64,000 bases of DNA from the NCBI GenBank assembly GCA_973895155.1, contig OZ316892.1, positions 7,254,001 to 7,318,000 on the forward strand. Direction: 5' to 3'. The notes under the pieces are model-generated. The model saw only the letters and a list, made by a program, of their open reading frames with translations. It ran no database searches and was not told the DNA's origin. Positions 12,123 to 25,018 of this stretch are shown piece by piece; position 1 is the first letter of the stretch; each line of letters opens with the position of its first letter. This DNA is from Marsupella aquatica (Eukaryota > Marchantiophyta). A program made the translations under genes and the position numbers.

Positions 12123-15100
12123 AGATACGGACTGTAGCTATTCCATCCAACGCCTGTGGTCAAGCACGTTCATTGATCGAGGACCTTCGGGTAAGCATAA
12201 TTATAAGCGAGAAACCTCCTGTCGTCAGCTCTCATTTAATGGTAAGGAATATATAGTTAGAGAAATCTTATCTTAGGTATTCTTTACTAATCATGTCTTC
12301 CAACGATCAGTCGTCTCGATCAATGACTCCCAGTATTGTTATAGGCGGCATTCATAATCTTCACGCAAGGTCTTTAATGGGGTTGCACGCGTGGTCGGAG
12401 GCCGCCGAAGGATCTCGCCCAACACCGAGCGAGGAAATTCTAAAGCCCGCCACCTATATAGCTAGCAATAGGAGATAACGAGACCGATGGAGATATGATC
12501 AATGATTGGAGGGACCGAGCCAGAAGACTAGGAAAAGTTCCCCCTGGTTATAAAATATCGTGATCGAACAGCTGCGTGCTGGACCAGAATCATGAACTGG
12601 AGGAAACATGAAATCATAAAACCGGAGGAGATATACGGTATCTTGATCGCCCTCCAGGCGGCAAAATGGCGCGCACTAGCTACTGGTTCAATTGGGGTGA
12701 CAGGTGTGTGTGGACCATGCATGGATGGGTTATTTTTTCAGAATTTTATATGAGAGCTGCCATGACTTATCCTGACATTGGAAAGGTGGAGGAAGTTGCC
12801 TCAATCATCACACGAACATTGCATGGGGAGAGCATATTCTGGCCACAGCAACGAACAATATCATTCTGCTTGCAAGTACTAAAGTTGAGTCGCCAACTTT
12901 TCTATCATACCCACATCGCCCGTGTACTTTTTCTCTCCCCGATTCAAAGCTCTGATAGGCAATAAATTAACAAAAGTTTTCTACTGTACGTACTAGCTCA
13001 GTTTGGTGAACCACTTAGCCCACAAACTGTAGAGATGGATCAGAAATTCGAAGGATTGTAACTAATCAAAATTAGGTACCTGATTCTATACCGTCCCTGT
13101 GAAATATCGTGTTTTCTGAACATGTTCTCTAAAAGATAGGAGCTGATCTTCATATCCAAGAGAGACGAAGAAAATTGTTCACACATACTATACCGATAAT
13201 TGAACCGTAAATACTATATCGGTTGAAACAACTCTTCCTGGCAGAGCACCAAGCTACCACAGCCTCTGCGAATTAAAAACAGGCGTATCCAGCAATATAT
13301 AGAGATCATGGGCGGTTGAGAGAATTGAATTGTACGTGGAGGGGGAAGTCGTCAGCTGCCTCTCCCAAGGTTTATCGGATGAAGGTGGGCAGCTAGCTAG
13401 AGTATATGATTATCCATTTTTTGTTGAGCGAGATTGGCAGTGACGGGAATTTGTGGTCATGGGAAGCAGCAAGCGCCGTTCCTCATCCTTGTTGAGCTCG
13501 ATATATCCAACGGCGATGGGTAATCAGGGATTCTTGGAGGTGGGAGTCATCAAATGCAAAGATGATGGGCAGTCTGCAGAAAATTTGTGGAGGTACTTCT
13601 CCAATTCGCCTGCATATTTGTTTAGATTATTCACTACTGTCTCTGTCCCTAAGGACAACTAGGGGTACGATCTGCACAGCATCTCACAAGTAAGAAACGA
13701 TCCTTCAGTAATGAAGTTTATGGGGTTTTGAAACCAACCATACAACGAAAAACAGGTCAATGGCTCAGGGAGGATTGGATAAGAGAACCTATGCTGACTA
13801 GTATGATTAGGGCAAAAGCCTGAACTTGGAGTACATGCACAGCATAAAGTAAACTCACTAGCAACAGTAAGAGTTTCGGACCGACTACATAGCAATATTA
13901 AGATTTTCTGAGAGAAAGTCATTTTTTGACGCATCTCTTCCGTTTGGGCTTCCGTTCTTTTCTCCCTGTGTGTAGCTAGACTTGGTAGATAATCCAGAGG
14001 GACAGAATTTTGAGCTCAGCAATGGCAGATCAAGACGAAGAGGATGAGACAGTCATGGGTGAGAGGTGAACCTATCGGTACAATGGTGACATCAACATCT
14101 CAGGTACGTGCCGCATATCACAAGAGATGTGGTGTGTATCCTCTTTGGACGGACAGGAAAGAAACGAGGAAGTAAGCCCGGTTGCCAATTTAATTGTGAC
14201 TTATCGTTGATATGCTCAGTATCAATGGATCAACCTAACTTACTGACTTGCTGACTTGAGATGAACTAGTAGTGTTCCCGGCCAGGTTCCCCGTAGTGTT
14301 TCCTCCGCAAAATACTGAGAGCGTGACCCGAGTAAGCTGCACTTCTTGTTCTGTAGTAACGATTTGATCGACGATATGAATTCAAATTATAATTTCCATG
14401 GGAATTGCAAGCTTGCCCTAAGAATGGGCTGCTTGTGTTTGATTTTGCAAATCTAACAATTGTTTGGACCAGCCAGGTTCCAGGGATTGAAAAATTCGAA
14501 ATTGCAACTGGTGCTCAACCTTACCCCTTCTTAGATGATGTTGTTAATTAATTTTCATTTGGTACTTCCATGTAAGCTTGAAGTGACTTTGTTCAGCAAA
14601 TTAGAAGCGATGGTGTTTCTTCACCGCGCAACTTGCTCCAATGGAATACAGCAACTCATTCATTCACAACGTAGATCCACAGTTTTTGTGCACGATTGTT
14701 TCCTTTCTTCTCACAGGCTCTGGTGAAGTTCCGTCCCAATATTCAAACCAAATTAAAGCAGTTCAAGAAAGTTTTGAAATGCTTACTGTGAGACGTTGTA
14801 AACTGCTGGTGGAAGTAATTCTTCGTGAAGCTGTCAATGTAGAATCTGTTGGAGACTCGAAATGATTTACTGCGTGTTACAGTATGCCATGTAAAAAGTC
14901 CAGGATAAATCTTTGCAAGCAGAAAAGTTTGTTGCTGATAGGAACTCTACCAAACAGATTGATGTTAATTAACGAAAAGGTTTGATAAGATGTGTAACTA
15001 ATAGACGTAACCTTCCGATTTAGCCATGGGGATCCCTTTGCTGAGGCGATAACCATGACCATCGCTTGAGTAAGTGCGCTTGACAGAACGCACTTCAGGT

Positions 15101-17349
15101 GCCATGCAAATCCTTCTTTTGGTGTTTTTTGGGGGTTTGTGCCTTGCTAATATCCTTTATACTGGAACATAAGTAATTGTCAATGTGGGAAGACACTTAA
15201 TAGATCACATCACATCACATATTATATAATATCTGGAACTTGAATGTACATTGTGGTAAGAGAGCTTTGTTCATCTGTGTATAATTATGCTGTGTGCTGA
15301 TCGTACCCTAGTCAATCTCTTGATAATGAAATCTCTCTCCCATTACCAAGAACGTCTCTAGTTAAGTCTGCTGTCTTTTCCCTAGCAGTAGGAGAGACCA
15401 AAAGGAAAATTGGACCTCAAACAACAATATAACACCCCATTTTGGCTAGACGAGATGTCAATTGAGGTATCTATTGAGTGGGAGAATAGACGACAAAGAA
15501 GTGATGATGGCTCTTGACGAACCATTGTTTTCGACGACAGTGAGAGCCTGTGTGCTTTGCAATTGCTCTGGGGGAGATCCTGCAAAGGTTGGGTACTTCG
15601 TTAATTTCCAATCTTTGAGATTTAGCCAGTACTACACACAGCTGCAGCACTTGGAGAGACGAGAAATCTTAGGCTGGGGCGACAGTCAAGTAATGCAGAA
15701 AAAATATATTGTAACATTGGCTGATAGAACGAGTGTCGTCTACACTAAGCTGAAGAATAATTCTGGATCAGAGGTAGAGATGATCTCAATGGATTGGGAA
15801 AATGTGGAGATACTGTCCAGTCGCAACAGCTGTAATTAAGATTCTGGATTTATGCCAGTCTGGGAAGAGGCAATCAAGCTGGTTGCTTTTTTCCCGAAAG
15901 CAATGATTATCTTTATTTGTCAGTAAAAATGCAAAGCATAAAGACCAGTCAACCCATGCCACTAGCGGGAGCTAGTAAAAGCCCAAAGTAACAAAACCAC
16001 TGAAGGCCAGACACATATATCTGGGTTGGGTTACTGAGTACTCTGACCAGTGGAGGTAAAGAACCTTAATTAGTGTGTTGTCGAGACCTGAAATGGAAGT
16101 GAGAACGTGCAAGGAACACGGTCGGTGGGACGGTAAGAAACCAGAGTGAGCACCCAATCAACCTAAGTAGGGAAAAAGTCTCGAACGTGAGATTTCGCTC
16201 AGGGCTAGGCATGTATGGACAGCACCTGTGTACCATAATCAAGCAGGTTAATATGATATACTACAGTATGTCACTCATGCGAATGATGTTTAAGTCAGTG
16301 CATACTCCCAATCCATTGACAAGTAAATGCCTAGCGGGAAGCTGAGCAAATAAATTACGCAGGTTGTGAATCTGGAGTGCCTCCAACTAGCCGTTAATGA
16401 GCAGCTCGAGTATGGGCACAAGAGAATACAGGTCAACAAGAAACTAGTCTTACAGTGAGATCGAGTTGGATGTTGCTCCTCACATAGTTTGACTCAGTGC
16501 TCTGAATTTCAATGTGCTCAATCATTAATCATATGTTCGACTGACTCTATGCTTCTCAGTCTGGCACACCTATTTACTTAGTTAAGATAGTTGCATGTTG
16601 ATCGTTTGCCCCCCGCCCGATAGTTTGTTCGATGACATACTTGAGTAATACCTCTCCTTCCAGAATTCTCTCTTAGTTGGATAAAGTAATCGTTCATCTT
16701 CAATAATTGTGCTTCGCCCAGGGGAAATCTGATTCTGAGCAAGTCACATTTGATCCAGGATAATTGCATTGCCAGAATCCCAGTGGAGAACCAGAATCTG
16801 GAACAGCCGCATTTGCAATATCAGGATGAAATTTAAGGATCCTCTGCACTTAATTGAAATTGTCATGGCTGATAACCAGGGCTTTAACCAGGGCTTTCAA
16901 CTCTAGAATACTACACTGTCCACCCCAAAATTGTGTGTCTCACATAAAATAACATAAAATATTGTGAGTCACTGGTGTCATACTAATGAGAGTTCACAAA
17001 CACTGAGAATCGAGGCCTAAGAATGAGACTCAAGCGAACTCTCTCAACACAAAGTAAATACTGTGATTTGGGTTTAAAAGAAATGTTCCCACAATTTAGT
17101 GCGAGTCCCTCGAATTTTGGTGTCACACTATATATATACTCGCACTGTTTACACTCACACTATTTACAGTGGAGAGTGTAGTTGCCATGTGAGTTCTTTA
17201 GCTATTTCTAAAGTAAACTTGCCTTATATGTGATTGCTCTGACATTCAGCCTGACTCGATCCTGGAAAATCAGTCAGACTGGCAGCTGCCCGTTTGCCTC
17301 CATAATTGAAAAGTCATCATTTGTTTTCTAAGTGTTATAAGTTTTGTCT

Positions 17350-17462
17350 GATTCTCACTTTTGAGTGGGGATTATGTTAAAAGAACTGAGTCTGTAGTAG
17401 AATTTGAACCCTGCACCTCAGTCTCGACCAGCTTATTTCACTTTTAAGCCAGAGTGGCGAAT
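17350..17462 (-). mobile_element. Possible tRNA-derived SINE (A and B boxes)
   Basis: On the minus strand, TGGCTTAAAAG (17451-17441) fits the pol III A-box consensus. GGTTCAAATTC (17410-17400) fits the B-box apart from one base near its end. They are 30 nt apart, as in tRNA genes. No full cloverleaf can be drawn and no poly-A tail or target duplication was found, so this is a candidate SINE head or tRNA relic, not a tRNA gene. Confidence 0.35.
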
Positions 17463-17611
17463 GTAAAGTGTGTGAGGGAGAAGATGTTCAGAAGATTCCC
17501 TATTCAATTATTTTCCTGATGGTCAGATCTCCCTAGATGTAAGGCTGACCCTTAGATTCTGGCTAATGGGGCCTGGGATTAGGTGAAACACTGGCTACTG
17601 AGCCAGCAAAA

Positions 17612-17682
17612 TAGTGGCGAATTTTCGCCAAAAGTGGCAAAGGATTTTGGGGGAGGTGGAATCTAGCGAATTTTCGCCACTA
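17612..17682. repeat. Inverted repeat of TAGTGGCGAA with GCGAATTTTCGC palindromic cores
   Basis: TAGTGGCGAATTTTCGCCA (17612-17630) faces TAGCGAATTTTCGCCACTA (17664-17682). Each copy has a palindromic core and the outer ten bases pair as an inverted repeat. It could be the remains of a small TIR element. Confidence 0.6.
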
Positions 17683-17812
17683 AAAAAAACACTGGTCTCG
17701 ACATAGATGGTCGCCAACTCCACCTGTAGCCTGCTAGACAAAAAACTGTTTCATTCCTGGTATTTTTGTGAATATCAGTGCCTCGACTTTCCCAGGACCT
17801 GTCACCCCAAAT

Positions 17813-18086
17813 GTTATGATAGGGTCAAACCATGAAACATCAGAGGTTGAAACATACTATCTTAATATGTACATGCCAAAGGATGTGGAAGGGACAAAAG
17901 GACAGCATGAGGATACAACAATAAGTTTATCAAGTTGTGACATGACACTGTTATGATAGGGTCAAACCATGAAACATCAGAGGTTGAAACACACTATCTT
18001 AATATGTACATGCCAAAGGATATGGAAAGGACAAAAGGACCTCATGAGGAAACAACAAAGATTTTATCAAGTTGTGACATGACACT
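17813..18086. repeat. 137 bp tandem duplication
   Basis: Unit 1 (17813-17949) and unit 2 (17950-18086) both start GTTATGATAGGGTCAAACC and end GACATGACACT. They differ at roughly ten positions, so the duplication is recent relative to other repeats here. It abuts the MITE that starts at 18091. Confidence 0.9.
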
Positions 18087-18090
18087 GACA

Positions 18091-18255
18091 TTAAACCGCC
18101 ACTAGCCATATAAAATGTCCAAGACTTGTCCCTTTTTCACATTCTATTCATTCCTCTCCTATCCCATGCCATTCTGCTCCACAATTTCAGGAATTAAAAG
18201 GATATTGTCTATTTGTGGGGGGATCCAGGTTTTGTCATGGCTAGTGGTGGTTTAA
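18091..18255. mobile_element. MITE, copy 1 (165 bp, ~19 bp TIRs)
   Basis: The left end TTAAACCGCCACTAGCCAT and the right end ATGGCTAGTGGTGGTTTAA are reverse complements with one mismatch. The outermost TTAA may be a target duplication (TTAA or TAA type). The interior has no coding capacity. A second copy at 40869-41017 shares both ends and the internal block GCTCCACAATTTCAGGAA. Small size, TIRs and a second copy fit a non-autonomous DNA transposon; the superfamily is uncertain. Confidence 0.8.
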
Positions 18256-20359
18256 TGAACACAAGGTACAGAATGAAGAGGACAACAAATGGAAGATAAA
18301 GTAAGGGCTGACCAATATGCAGTCGACTAGGACTTTTTACTGATTTGATTGAAATGCATCTGCCAATGAAGGACGCTCTCCTGGAGTACCTGGAGGAACA
18401 TTTGCTCATAGCCCCAATCAACATACTTAGGCAATCTCATAGCCTCAAGGAACATACTTAGGCAATAGGACAAGGCAAGAAGCAAAGGACCATACAAGGG
18501 AGCAAGAATGTTTGTCCAAACTATCACGAATCATGACTAGCTTGTTTAATTTACCCCCCAGACATTTCAATTTAAGCGATCATATGATCCTGGATAGCGT
18601 ATTGAATTACTAGGCAGCCAAACCCCAAAACTTCATTTCTAACCTATGCTCATAATTGTTATTTTCTATGGCAGCATCCCCACTTTGGTTACAGGGTAAT
18701 GTAACTAAACTAAGATGATCCAAAGTGGTATTTCAATTGTCCATGGCCACCTAGCAGAGCCTCATAGGTTCCCTTGCAAATCCTAGTCCCCTGTACCCCC
18801 TAGATGCTCGCCCTAGCTCCCATTGTGAACATTAGACAAGCCCACCTTGTTCAACGCTTCCTTCCACCTCACAGCTATCATCCAGAGTAGAGAAACTCAC
18901 CTTTTACCCAAGAGCAACTTCTAGTCATTTCCCGACTCTCACGCAAATAACAATGCCATTAGTATGTGCAGACAGGTGCACCTTTCCTGAGTAAAAGTGG
19001 TGGGAGATAGAGTATTGGTTACTCCTCAGCCCCTGGCTGGTCTGCTTTGGGGCCCTATTTTAACTCCAGGTCTGGGTCCTTGTTGGATCCCTGGGTAATG
19101 TCCTCCTTGTAGTACGTGGCTACCCTACAGAATGGTATCCTCTAGAGCAAAACATTTATCCTCTGGATGGGCTTTTGGTTTTTGAGGCAAAAGAAAAGTT
19201 GTGGGAGAGTGTGGGGGGTGTGCTAGCTTAATTGCAAGTTTACTCACTGTTTGTTTTGGGTATTCCTTGGATAATAAGTGCTGCAGCCAATTTTTTCAAA
19301 TCCATGCCACAATAAAATGCAGTCCGAAGCGCAAGGGCTTAGGGGATGAAGTTCCATATTTTTCAGATACCATGTGCAACCTTGTCCCAGTCCTCATTTT
19401 CAACCCCAAAATTTTCCCCTTCCTTGCCCTTGGGGACCTCACTCCAAGGGAGGTCCCATATCATGCATGAAGTTTTTGTATAATAAATACCCTAAAGCAT
19501 GAAAATAACTTAAGCTTTTTGAAACTATGTTTTATCACTAAGTAAACTTTATGGAATATTCTAGAACCCAGATAGAACAAGTTATGGACTTAAAGTACTG
19601 CCAATTTTAAGTGCACACTATCACTGATAATTCTCAGCTGGTGATCTCATTAGTTGGTCTAAGAAATCTGACAGCATGATTGACCTTTTCCTTGTGATGG
19701 TTGTGCACCATTGCCCACTGTCCTCTTTGTTAGCCATTGATTGATTGAGCGCATGAATCAATCCTGAAGATGTAATGGCTAGCATTAGTTTTAGTTTATT
19801 TGTATGGAAATGATTCATTGTATTTCAAAAGTAAATAAAATGATTTAAATGCCTCCATCTTTGTTATAGGCATGCTAATTTTTTAATTTTTTTAATTTTT
19901 TAAGTTTATACCATTCTGGGGTTTGACTGTTTTGTGGGGCAACAACAAGTAAAGTAGTATGCCTTTCCTGCAATGCTTGGTTGACAATTTTGTGCCATGC
20001 ACATGCACCAACAACAATATGACAGAACTACCACAGTTCATGACAGGAACTACCATAGTTCAAGGCATGGGCCCTGGGCTGGTGCATACATGATGGATGC
20101 TAATATAATTAATGAGAGAGCTTGGCATTTACAACAGCAAAGTATCACATGCTTGTAAATGAGTTTAGGGTTTAGGGATTAGTTCATGAGTAAACTTTGT
20201 GCATCCCCTCCTGGGCATTATTTAGATCAATTTAATTTGAGTGTTGCAAATAGTTTCATCACTCCAAGAAGTAATTTATGTGAAGCTTGGCATGTTAAAA
20301 ACTAAGAATTATAGATTATAGCAAAAAACAATGAGAGCGGAAATAAATCATAGCGGAAA

Positions 20360-20690
20360 AATAGTGAGGAAAACACAAAGATAAAACACAAACCTCAACA
20401 AATCAAAATTAACCTCTTCGCAAGAGAATCAAAGCTCTCACCCATGCCCATGTAAGAGGATTAGAAAAGTCAGGAGAAATTAGTGAGGAAAAAACAAAAC
20501 TTAACGAGTAAACCTAACCAAGTAAAATGCACCTCTTTCCTAGAGAACTGCAACTCCCGCCCATGCCCATGTACTAAGTTGTTGACAAAAGTAAGGAGCA
20601 AATAGTCCACAAAAATTAAAAAACAATTTTTAACGAATCAAATTCACCTCTTCCCTAGAGAATTAAAGCTACCACCCCTGGAGCAAATAC
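20360..20690. repeat. ~120 bp tandem repeat, three units
   Basis: Units start near 20360, 20479 and 20601. Each runs A(A/T)TAGT-(G/C)A-AAAA, then an AACCTCTTC or CACCTCTT block, CTAGAGAA or CAAGAGAA, and CACCCATGCCCATGTA (lost in the third unit). Divergence is moderate. Confidence 0.75.
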
Positions 20691-21839
20691 AGCCAGGTAA
20701 GGTGTTATTGTATGGAACAATCTACACACATATGACATATCAATGCTTGTTATACAAACCTTAAGACCCCAGCCCAAGACATCCTAGCAGCTTGCTACAT
20801 AGATCCCATCCCAAGACAGCAGACCCTCCTTGAGCACCCATTGCAGATGAGCCAACAGCGATAAAAATAATAATCTGGAAAGTATCTTAGTGTTCATGGG
20901 ATCTTGTTCACCCTTATGAAGCTTGTAAGCAGACCATGGAAGAATTTTGGCAAGATTGCATATAATAGTGTTTGATAGGGCGTCTCAAAGGTCCAAAGTT
21001 TGCAGTCAGTAACTTGTGCGTTATATATGTTACCAACACAATCCTGATCAACTTTGAAATCAGTGTTCCATAACTTTTTGTTCTTGTCAAACATCCATAA
21101 GACATCCTTATTTTCTGCACAGATGATGAAGGAGCATGGGAAGGATTTTCCAATAAATCACAAATGAACTGGACCTAGCTACAGTAGTTTAAGTGACTTA
21201 TGACTTAAACATCGATTATTTATGATTTGAGAAAACTTTGGAGCAAACGGTGATACCCCAAAGATGGAATATCGAAAGTAATCATTCCATAACCCAACTG
21301 CGCAGTCACATACCTCCATTACTCGCTCCAAGCAGAACTGTACCAATAAGTAGGGCCCTCACGGTAGGAGTACAGTCCACGACTCCATCAGTACACTGTA
21401 GACAAAGGGATGCCAATCACAGGGGACCATGCCAAGGCCCTGGTCCGGTACCGTACCTTCCAACCGAGGGTACAATTGTCATAAATAGTTACAGTCCAGG
21501 ACCGCGCGTCCGCAACCGTGCCCCAAGTCTGGTCCCAAACTTTATATTTTCACGGTACAGTCCATCTTGGGTAAGTGCAAGTATATAAGTTAAGGCCAGC
21601 CATATACACCTCTGATATTAAGCCATTTCCCTTTTTAAGTGCACCACCAGAAAACATTTGTATGCATACATGCATATCGACCCTCACCGGCACTAAGGAA
21701 CAAATATGTACGTGCATTTTCATCTACAGTGTGTGCATGAATTTATCCATCATTGCAACACATATATAGATAAGTGTAACTAGAAAATTGGAGTAGGATG
21801 TGTGGGACCTGATAACCCATTAAAGAAACTAACCCCGAT

Positions 21840-22050
21840 TAACTGTTCTTTGAACATGAATAGCAGGGAGAACAATAAATATCACCAAAATAAATTACTT
21901 ATTCACATGTTTTGAACATTAATGAAATGATAAAAAAATTATCAATTGCATATCATCATTTTAATAATCATACCTAACATACCATAGTACTCTTTTCTAT
22001 GCACATCCCACTCTCAGTTTTTCTATCTAACATCACGTATCTTCTACTAT
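21840..22050. repeat. Dispersed AT-rich repeat (related block at 35.71-35.96 kb)
   Basis: This block and one at 35710-35960 share, in order, CTGTTCTTTGA, GAATAG, GACAATAAA or AACAATAAA, TTATTCACAT or CTATTCATAT, and TTCTATGCACAT. A third, partial match (GTGGGGCCATAG, AGAAAT-AT, GACATACATCATAG) links 35.95-36.04 kb to 26.70-26.79 kb. Probably an old non-coding transposon family; ends not resolved. Confidence 0.55.
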
Positions 22051-22079
22051 AATAACCAATTCCGCCAGTTTTAGTGGAA

Positions 22080-25018
22080 ATATACACACTTTTTATATAC
22101 AAAGGGACCAAACAGAGTACAAATGAACAAACAAAAGAGGGCCCAAGTGGACAAAACCAATCGAAAAAGAAGTGAGCAAAAGGGAACCACTAAACACCAA
22201 GAAAGAGGAACTAAAAGTAAGAAATGAACAATAGGGAACCCCTAAAAACCAAGAAAGAGAGAGAGACTAAAACTAACCCAAGCGGACCGAGGTCCTCATC
22301 ATTCCTACCGATTGTGGCAAAAAGCTAATGGCCCACATCAAGAGTCAAAACTAGATCGGCAAGTGGGATTGGAACATCCTCAAGGGGAGCTAGCCGCTGC
22401 GGAGGCACACTAGCACCCACTGTAAGAGATCGACGATAGATGGCCCGAGCTTGAGCACGCTGTAAGGTGACTGAAATGCGTTGGCGAAAGTGCGTGGTCA
22501 AAATAGAAAGCGGGGGTCCGGTGGGACCCATTCGGCCATGAACATCCCGGGCAGCTTGTCGAAGAAGCCCATCAAACTGAGGATGAAGACGCCCAAATAG
22601 CTCCACAGCAAGGGGGAGGAAGCTGTCGGATGAAGCTCGTGCAGCATATTTGGCCTCCTTCGTTGTTGCCGCACGTGACGCTGCTGCCCCTGCCGTAGTT
22701 GCCGCTGTCCCAATGATGTCTTGGCGCAATGGGTTTGCCACCACAACATCTGCCAAAGTACGTTGACCCTCACGGACCATGGTAAGATCCACCCGTAACC
22801 GCTGTGATGGAGGACCAGGTAACTCGAGTACCACCTCCTGCCGCACGCATACCAAAGAGCCAGAGAGAACCTGAGCAGTCGCATCTCGCACAGCGTCGTG
22901 AACAATAATGGTTTCACCTCCCAAACTGCACCAAAGAAGATGGACACATGTGGCATCACAAGGCTTCCCACAAGTGCAAGAAGGAGGTAAACCTGCAAGA
23001 AGTGGGTGGGGCAGCCCCAGACGAAGACGCATGGCTGTGGAGAACTCCGTTGAAGACATCCGCAAATGAGGAATGACTGGATTGGCCTGAAGCCATCCAC
23101 CTGCGCCCTTCCCTCCGGAAGAAAGAATCCGAGCTCGGTCCGTGTCAGGTGCCTCGGAGAGGATGCTGGAAAGGGTGAAAGTGTGCATACGCCCAGCGAG
23201 GTCTGCCTGAAGACGAACAGGATCCAAGGATAAAAACTCCTGGAAAGAAGGTAACGCGGCGCGAACGGGATCTGGTAATGAGGACCGCGCTGCGCGCAAA
23301 TGAACCTGAAATGGGAGGGAACCCTCCTCTACCTCCATGAGAGATGAAAGTAAAAAAGGGCGATCCTCAATAAGAAAACGATCGGCCAACAACGAGAAGG
23401 CGGCCGCCCATGCACCCAAAAAGGCCAAAGGTGCAAGGCTCTCAATGGAAGTAAGCCCAAAACCACCCTGCGAAATAGGAAGACTGAGTTGTCGATGAAG
23501 CCACGGAGATGAGAGCAACGTACCCGGACCTAAAAGAGAGGCCAAGGTCTGACGAATGGAGACATCAAATGCTCGAAGGTGGAGACAAAGATCCTCGGTA
23601 GGGGGATGCGTCCTAGCCAGATAAGACGCGCGAGGGTGGATGCATCTCAACAACATCCCAAATGCTGCCTGAGAATCTGCTAACTTAGGGAGCATAGGAG
23701 TATGGGCTAAGGCAGCCTGTATAGAGGCAGCGATGAAAGATGAGCAAAAGGAGGCGGTACCGACTGGGGAGCCAAGGACCCGAAGACCATCGGCTGGACG
23801 TAAGAACCCTGGGGGAAGCACAAGATCAGAGGGTAACCCAGCTGGACTCCATGCACGACTCTTCACAGGCTGAACTCGTAAACCGAGGCCCATCAAATGG
23901 GTGGAAAGAGTGGCGAGGGCAGAAGTAACCGCGGCAGGAGGACCAATGATGTGGGTGTCATCTGAAAGGGAGGGGAAGATACACTGGGGGTGGGCCATGG
24001 CAGCTTCCCGTAAAGCTATAAAATGGGCAATGGCAAAAAGAGGCCCACCCAAAGGGTCACCCTGACGTGTACCTTCTGCAGAGGAAAGAGTGGTATACAC
24101 ACCAGTAGAGGAGTGATGACTATAGAAGAGTGGGGCCTCGAGTCCATAAAAACAATGGACAAAGGGGATCAGGGACTGGATGTCTGGATCCGCCGCCCTC
24201 AAAGCACGAAAAATGGCTGCCCGAGAAACCGTATTAAAAGCATTAGAGACATCAACCTGGAGGACAACCCAATCAGGGTGGAGGTCCAATGTAGCTCGAA
24301 TACCCGCAATAACCGTCTCACAACCGCCAGGAACGCCAACTACAAACTGATGTGGAGAGAGATGATCCGATAGTGCAGAGCGAAACTGTGAGGAAAGTGT
24401 GCGAGACACAAGACGAAGAAAAACCTCCCCAATAGCAATTGGCCGAACACCTGGTGAAGACTTAGCCATGGCCAATAAACGAGAAGCACTCAAGAGCCGA
24501 GAGACAAGAGGAGGCAAACGACCGGCTGCAATACACTGGCAAAAGGAGAAGAAAACTGGAAAACCAAACTGAGGATCCTCAGGGGGGAATAAATCACGAA
24601 AATGCTCAAAGACATAGCCGGAGGGGCCACCAGCAGAACAACGCGGGGCATGGAGGAAGGCATAGGTGAAGTGGTCCCTACTAAACTGAAGATCCTCCTC
24701 AGGCTCAAAATCCTCGACAAACAAAGGGAGCTGATCATGGGGCTGCGGATGGAGATCCTGAAGGGCCAACGAGGTGACCTCGCCAGGGGGGGCTGGTGTG
24801 GTGGGAGAAAGGGCCTGGACAGCCCGACCATATTCACCAGCCTGGGCTAAACGACAAGAGCGACGAAGATGTATAAAGGCGAGGTCTAATGTACCCTGGA
24901 TGGTAGGCTGGAAGGGGGTCTAGAGTGCGAACCCAACTCCATGCCTGCTCGGGAGCCTCCAAGGAGGGAGGGGCAGAGCCAACTGGGTCAATAGGGGGCT
25001 GAGGCTGGGATAGTCCTT
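22080..25018 (-). mobile_element. 5'-truncated R2-like non-LTR retrotransposon
   Basis: This element spans the ORF described next, a ~240 bp 3' tail and a ~250 bp frame-shifted upstream part. Its base composition is GC-rich against AT-rich flanks that begin sharply near 25018, fitting 5' truncation typical of LINEs. The 3' tail holds a short duplicated block (GGGAACC-CTAAA-ACCAAGAAAGAG near 22190 and 22235). Upstream of the main frame, minus-strand codons read EAPEQAWSWVRTLD in one frame and then TIQGTLDLAFIHLRR in the frame of the main ORF, so there is a frameshift or small indel plus a TAG near 24923-24921. It is therefore not a complete active element. No target-site duplication was identified. 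Confidence 0.8.
22325..24920 (-). pseudogene. LINE reverse transcriptase with R2-type restriction-like endonuclease
   Basis: The frame is uninterrupted from about 24920 to the stop at 22327-22325. It has no ATG at its head (the first long stretch begins at a TTG), so the start is lost. Counting from 24769: RT motif A QVDVSNAFNTV (near 171), motif B EGTRQGDPLGGPLF (near 232) and motif C LSDDTHIIG, where the usual A of FADD is S. Near residue 596 comes CTCGKPC followed by H and C, a zinc-binding cluster. Then RVDLTMV, ADVVVANPL and KEAKYA fit the PD-(D/E)XK endonuclease of R2/NeSL-type elements. There is no APE-type endonuclease domain. The protein would nick target DNA and prime reverse transcription. 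RT assignment is secure; endonuclease type is inferred from motif order. Confidence 0.78.

Larger units (their letters stand above)
9081..17349. other. Gene-poor spacer with local tandem duplications
   Basis: No recognisable gene. Short ATG-started frames, for example 12293-12478 (61 codons) and 13459-13662, show no motif. An open stretch at 15460-15839 has fairly protein-like composition but no ATG in frame at its start. Repeats are listed separately. Around 9540-9700 a block beginning GGACCAAACA(A/G)AGTA loosely resembles the 3' tail of the LINE at 22.1 kb and may be an old 3' fragment; this is weak. Confidence 0.5.
18256..22079. other. Gene-poor spacer
   Basis: AT-rich, no convincing gene. 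It contains a ~120 bp three-unit repeat (listed), two adjacent TTTAGGG-like units near 20163-20177, and a dispersed AT-rich repeat near 21.84-22.05 kb (listed). A more GC-balanced patch at 21240-21560 with several GGTAC and GGACC motifs keeps a 116-codon frame open, but nothing recognisable is encoded. Confidence 0.55.

Noticed and set aside
22498-23100. Second minus-strand frame inside the R2-like LINE
   Set aside because: Overlaps the endonuclease region in another frame, with no motif; a shadow frame.
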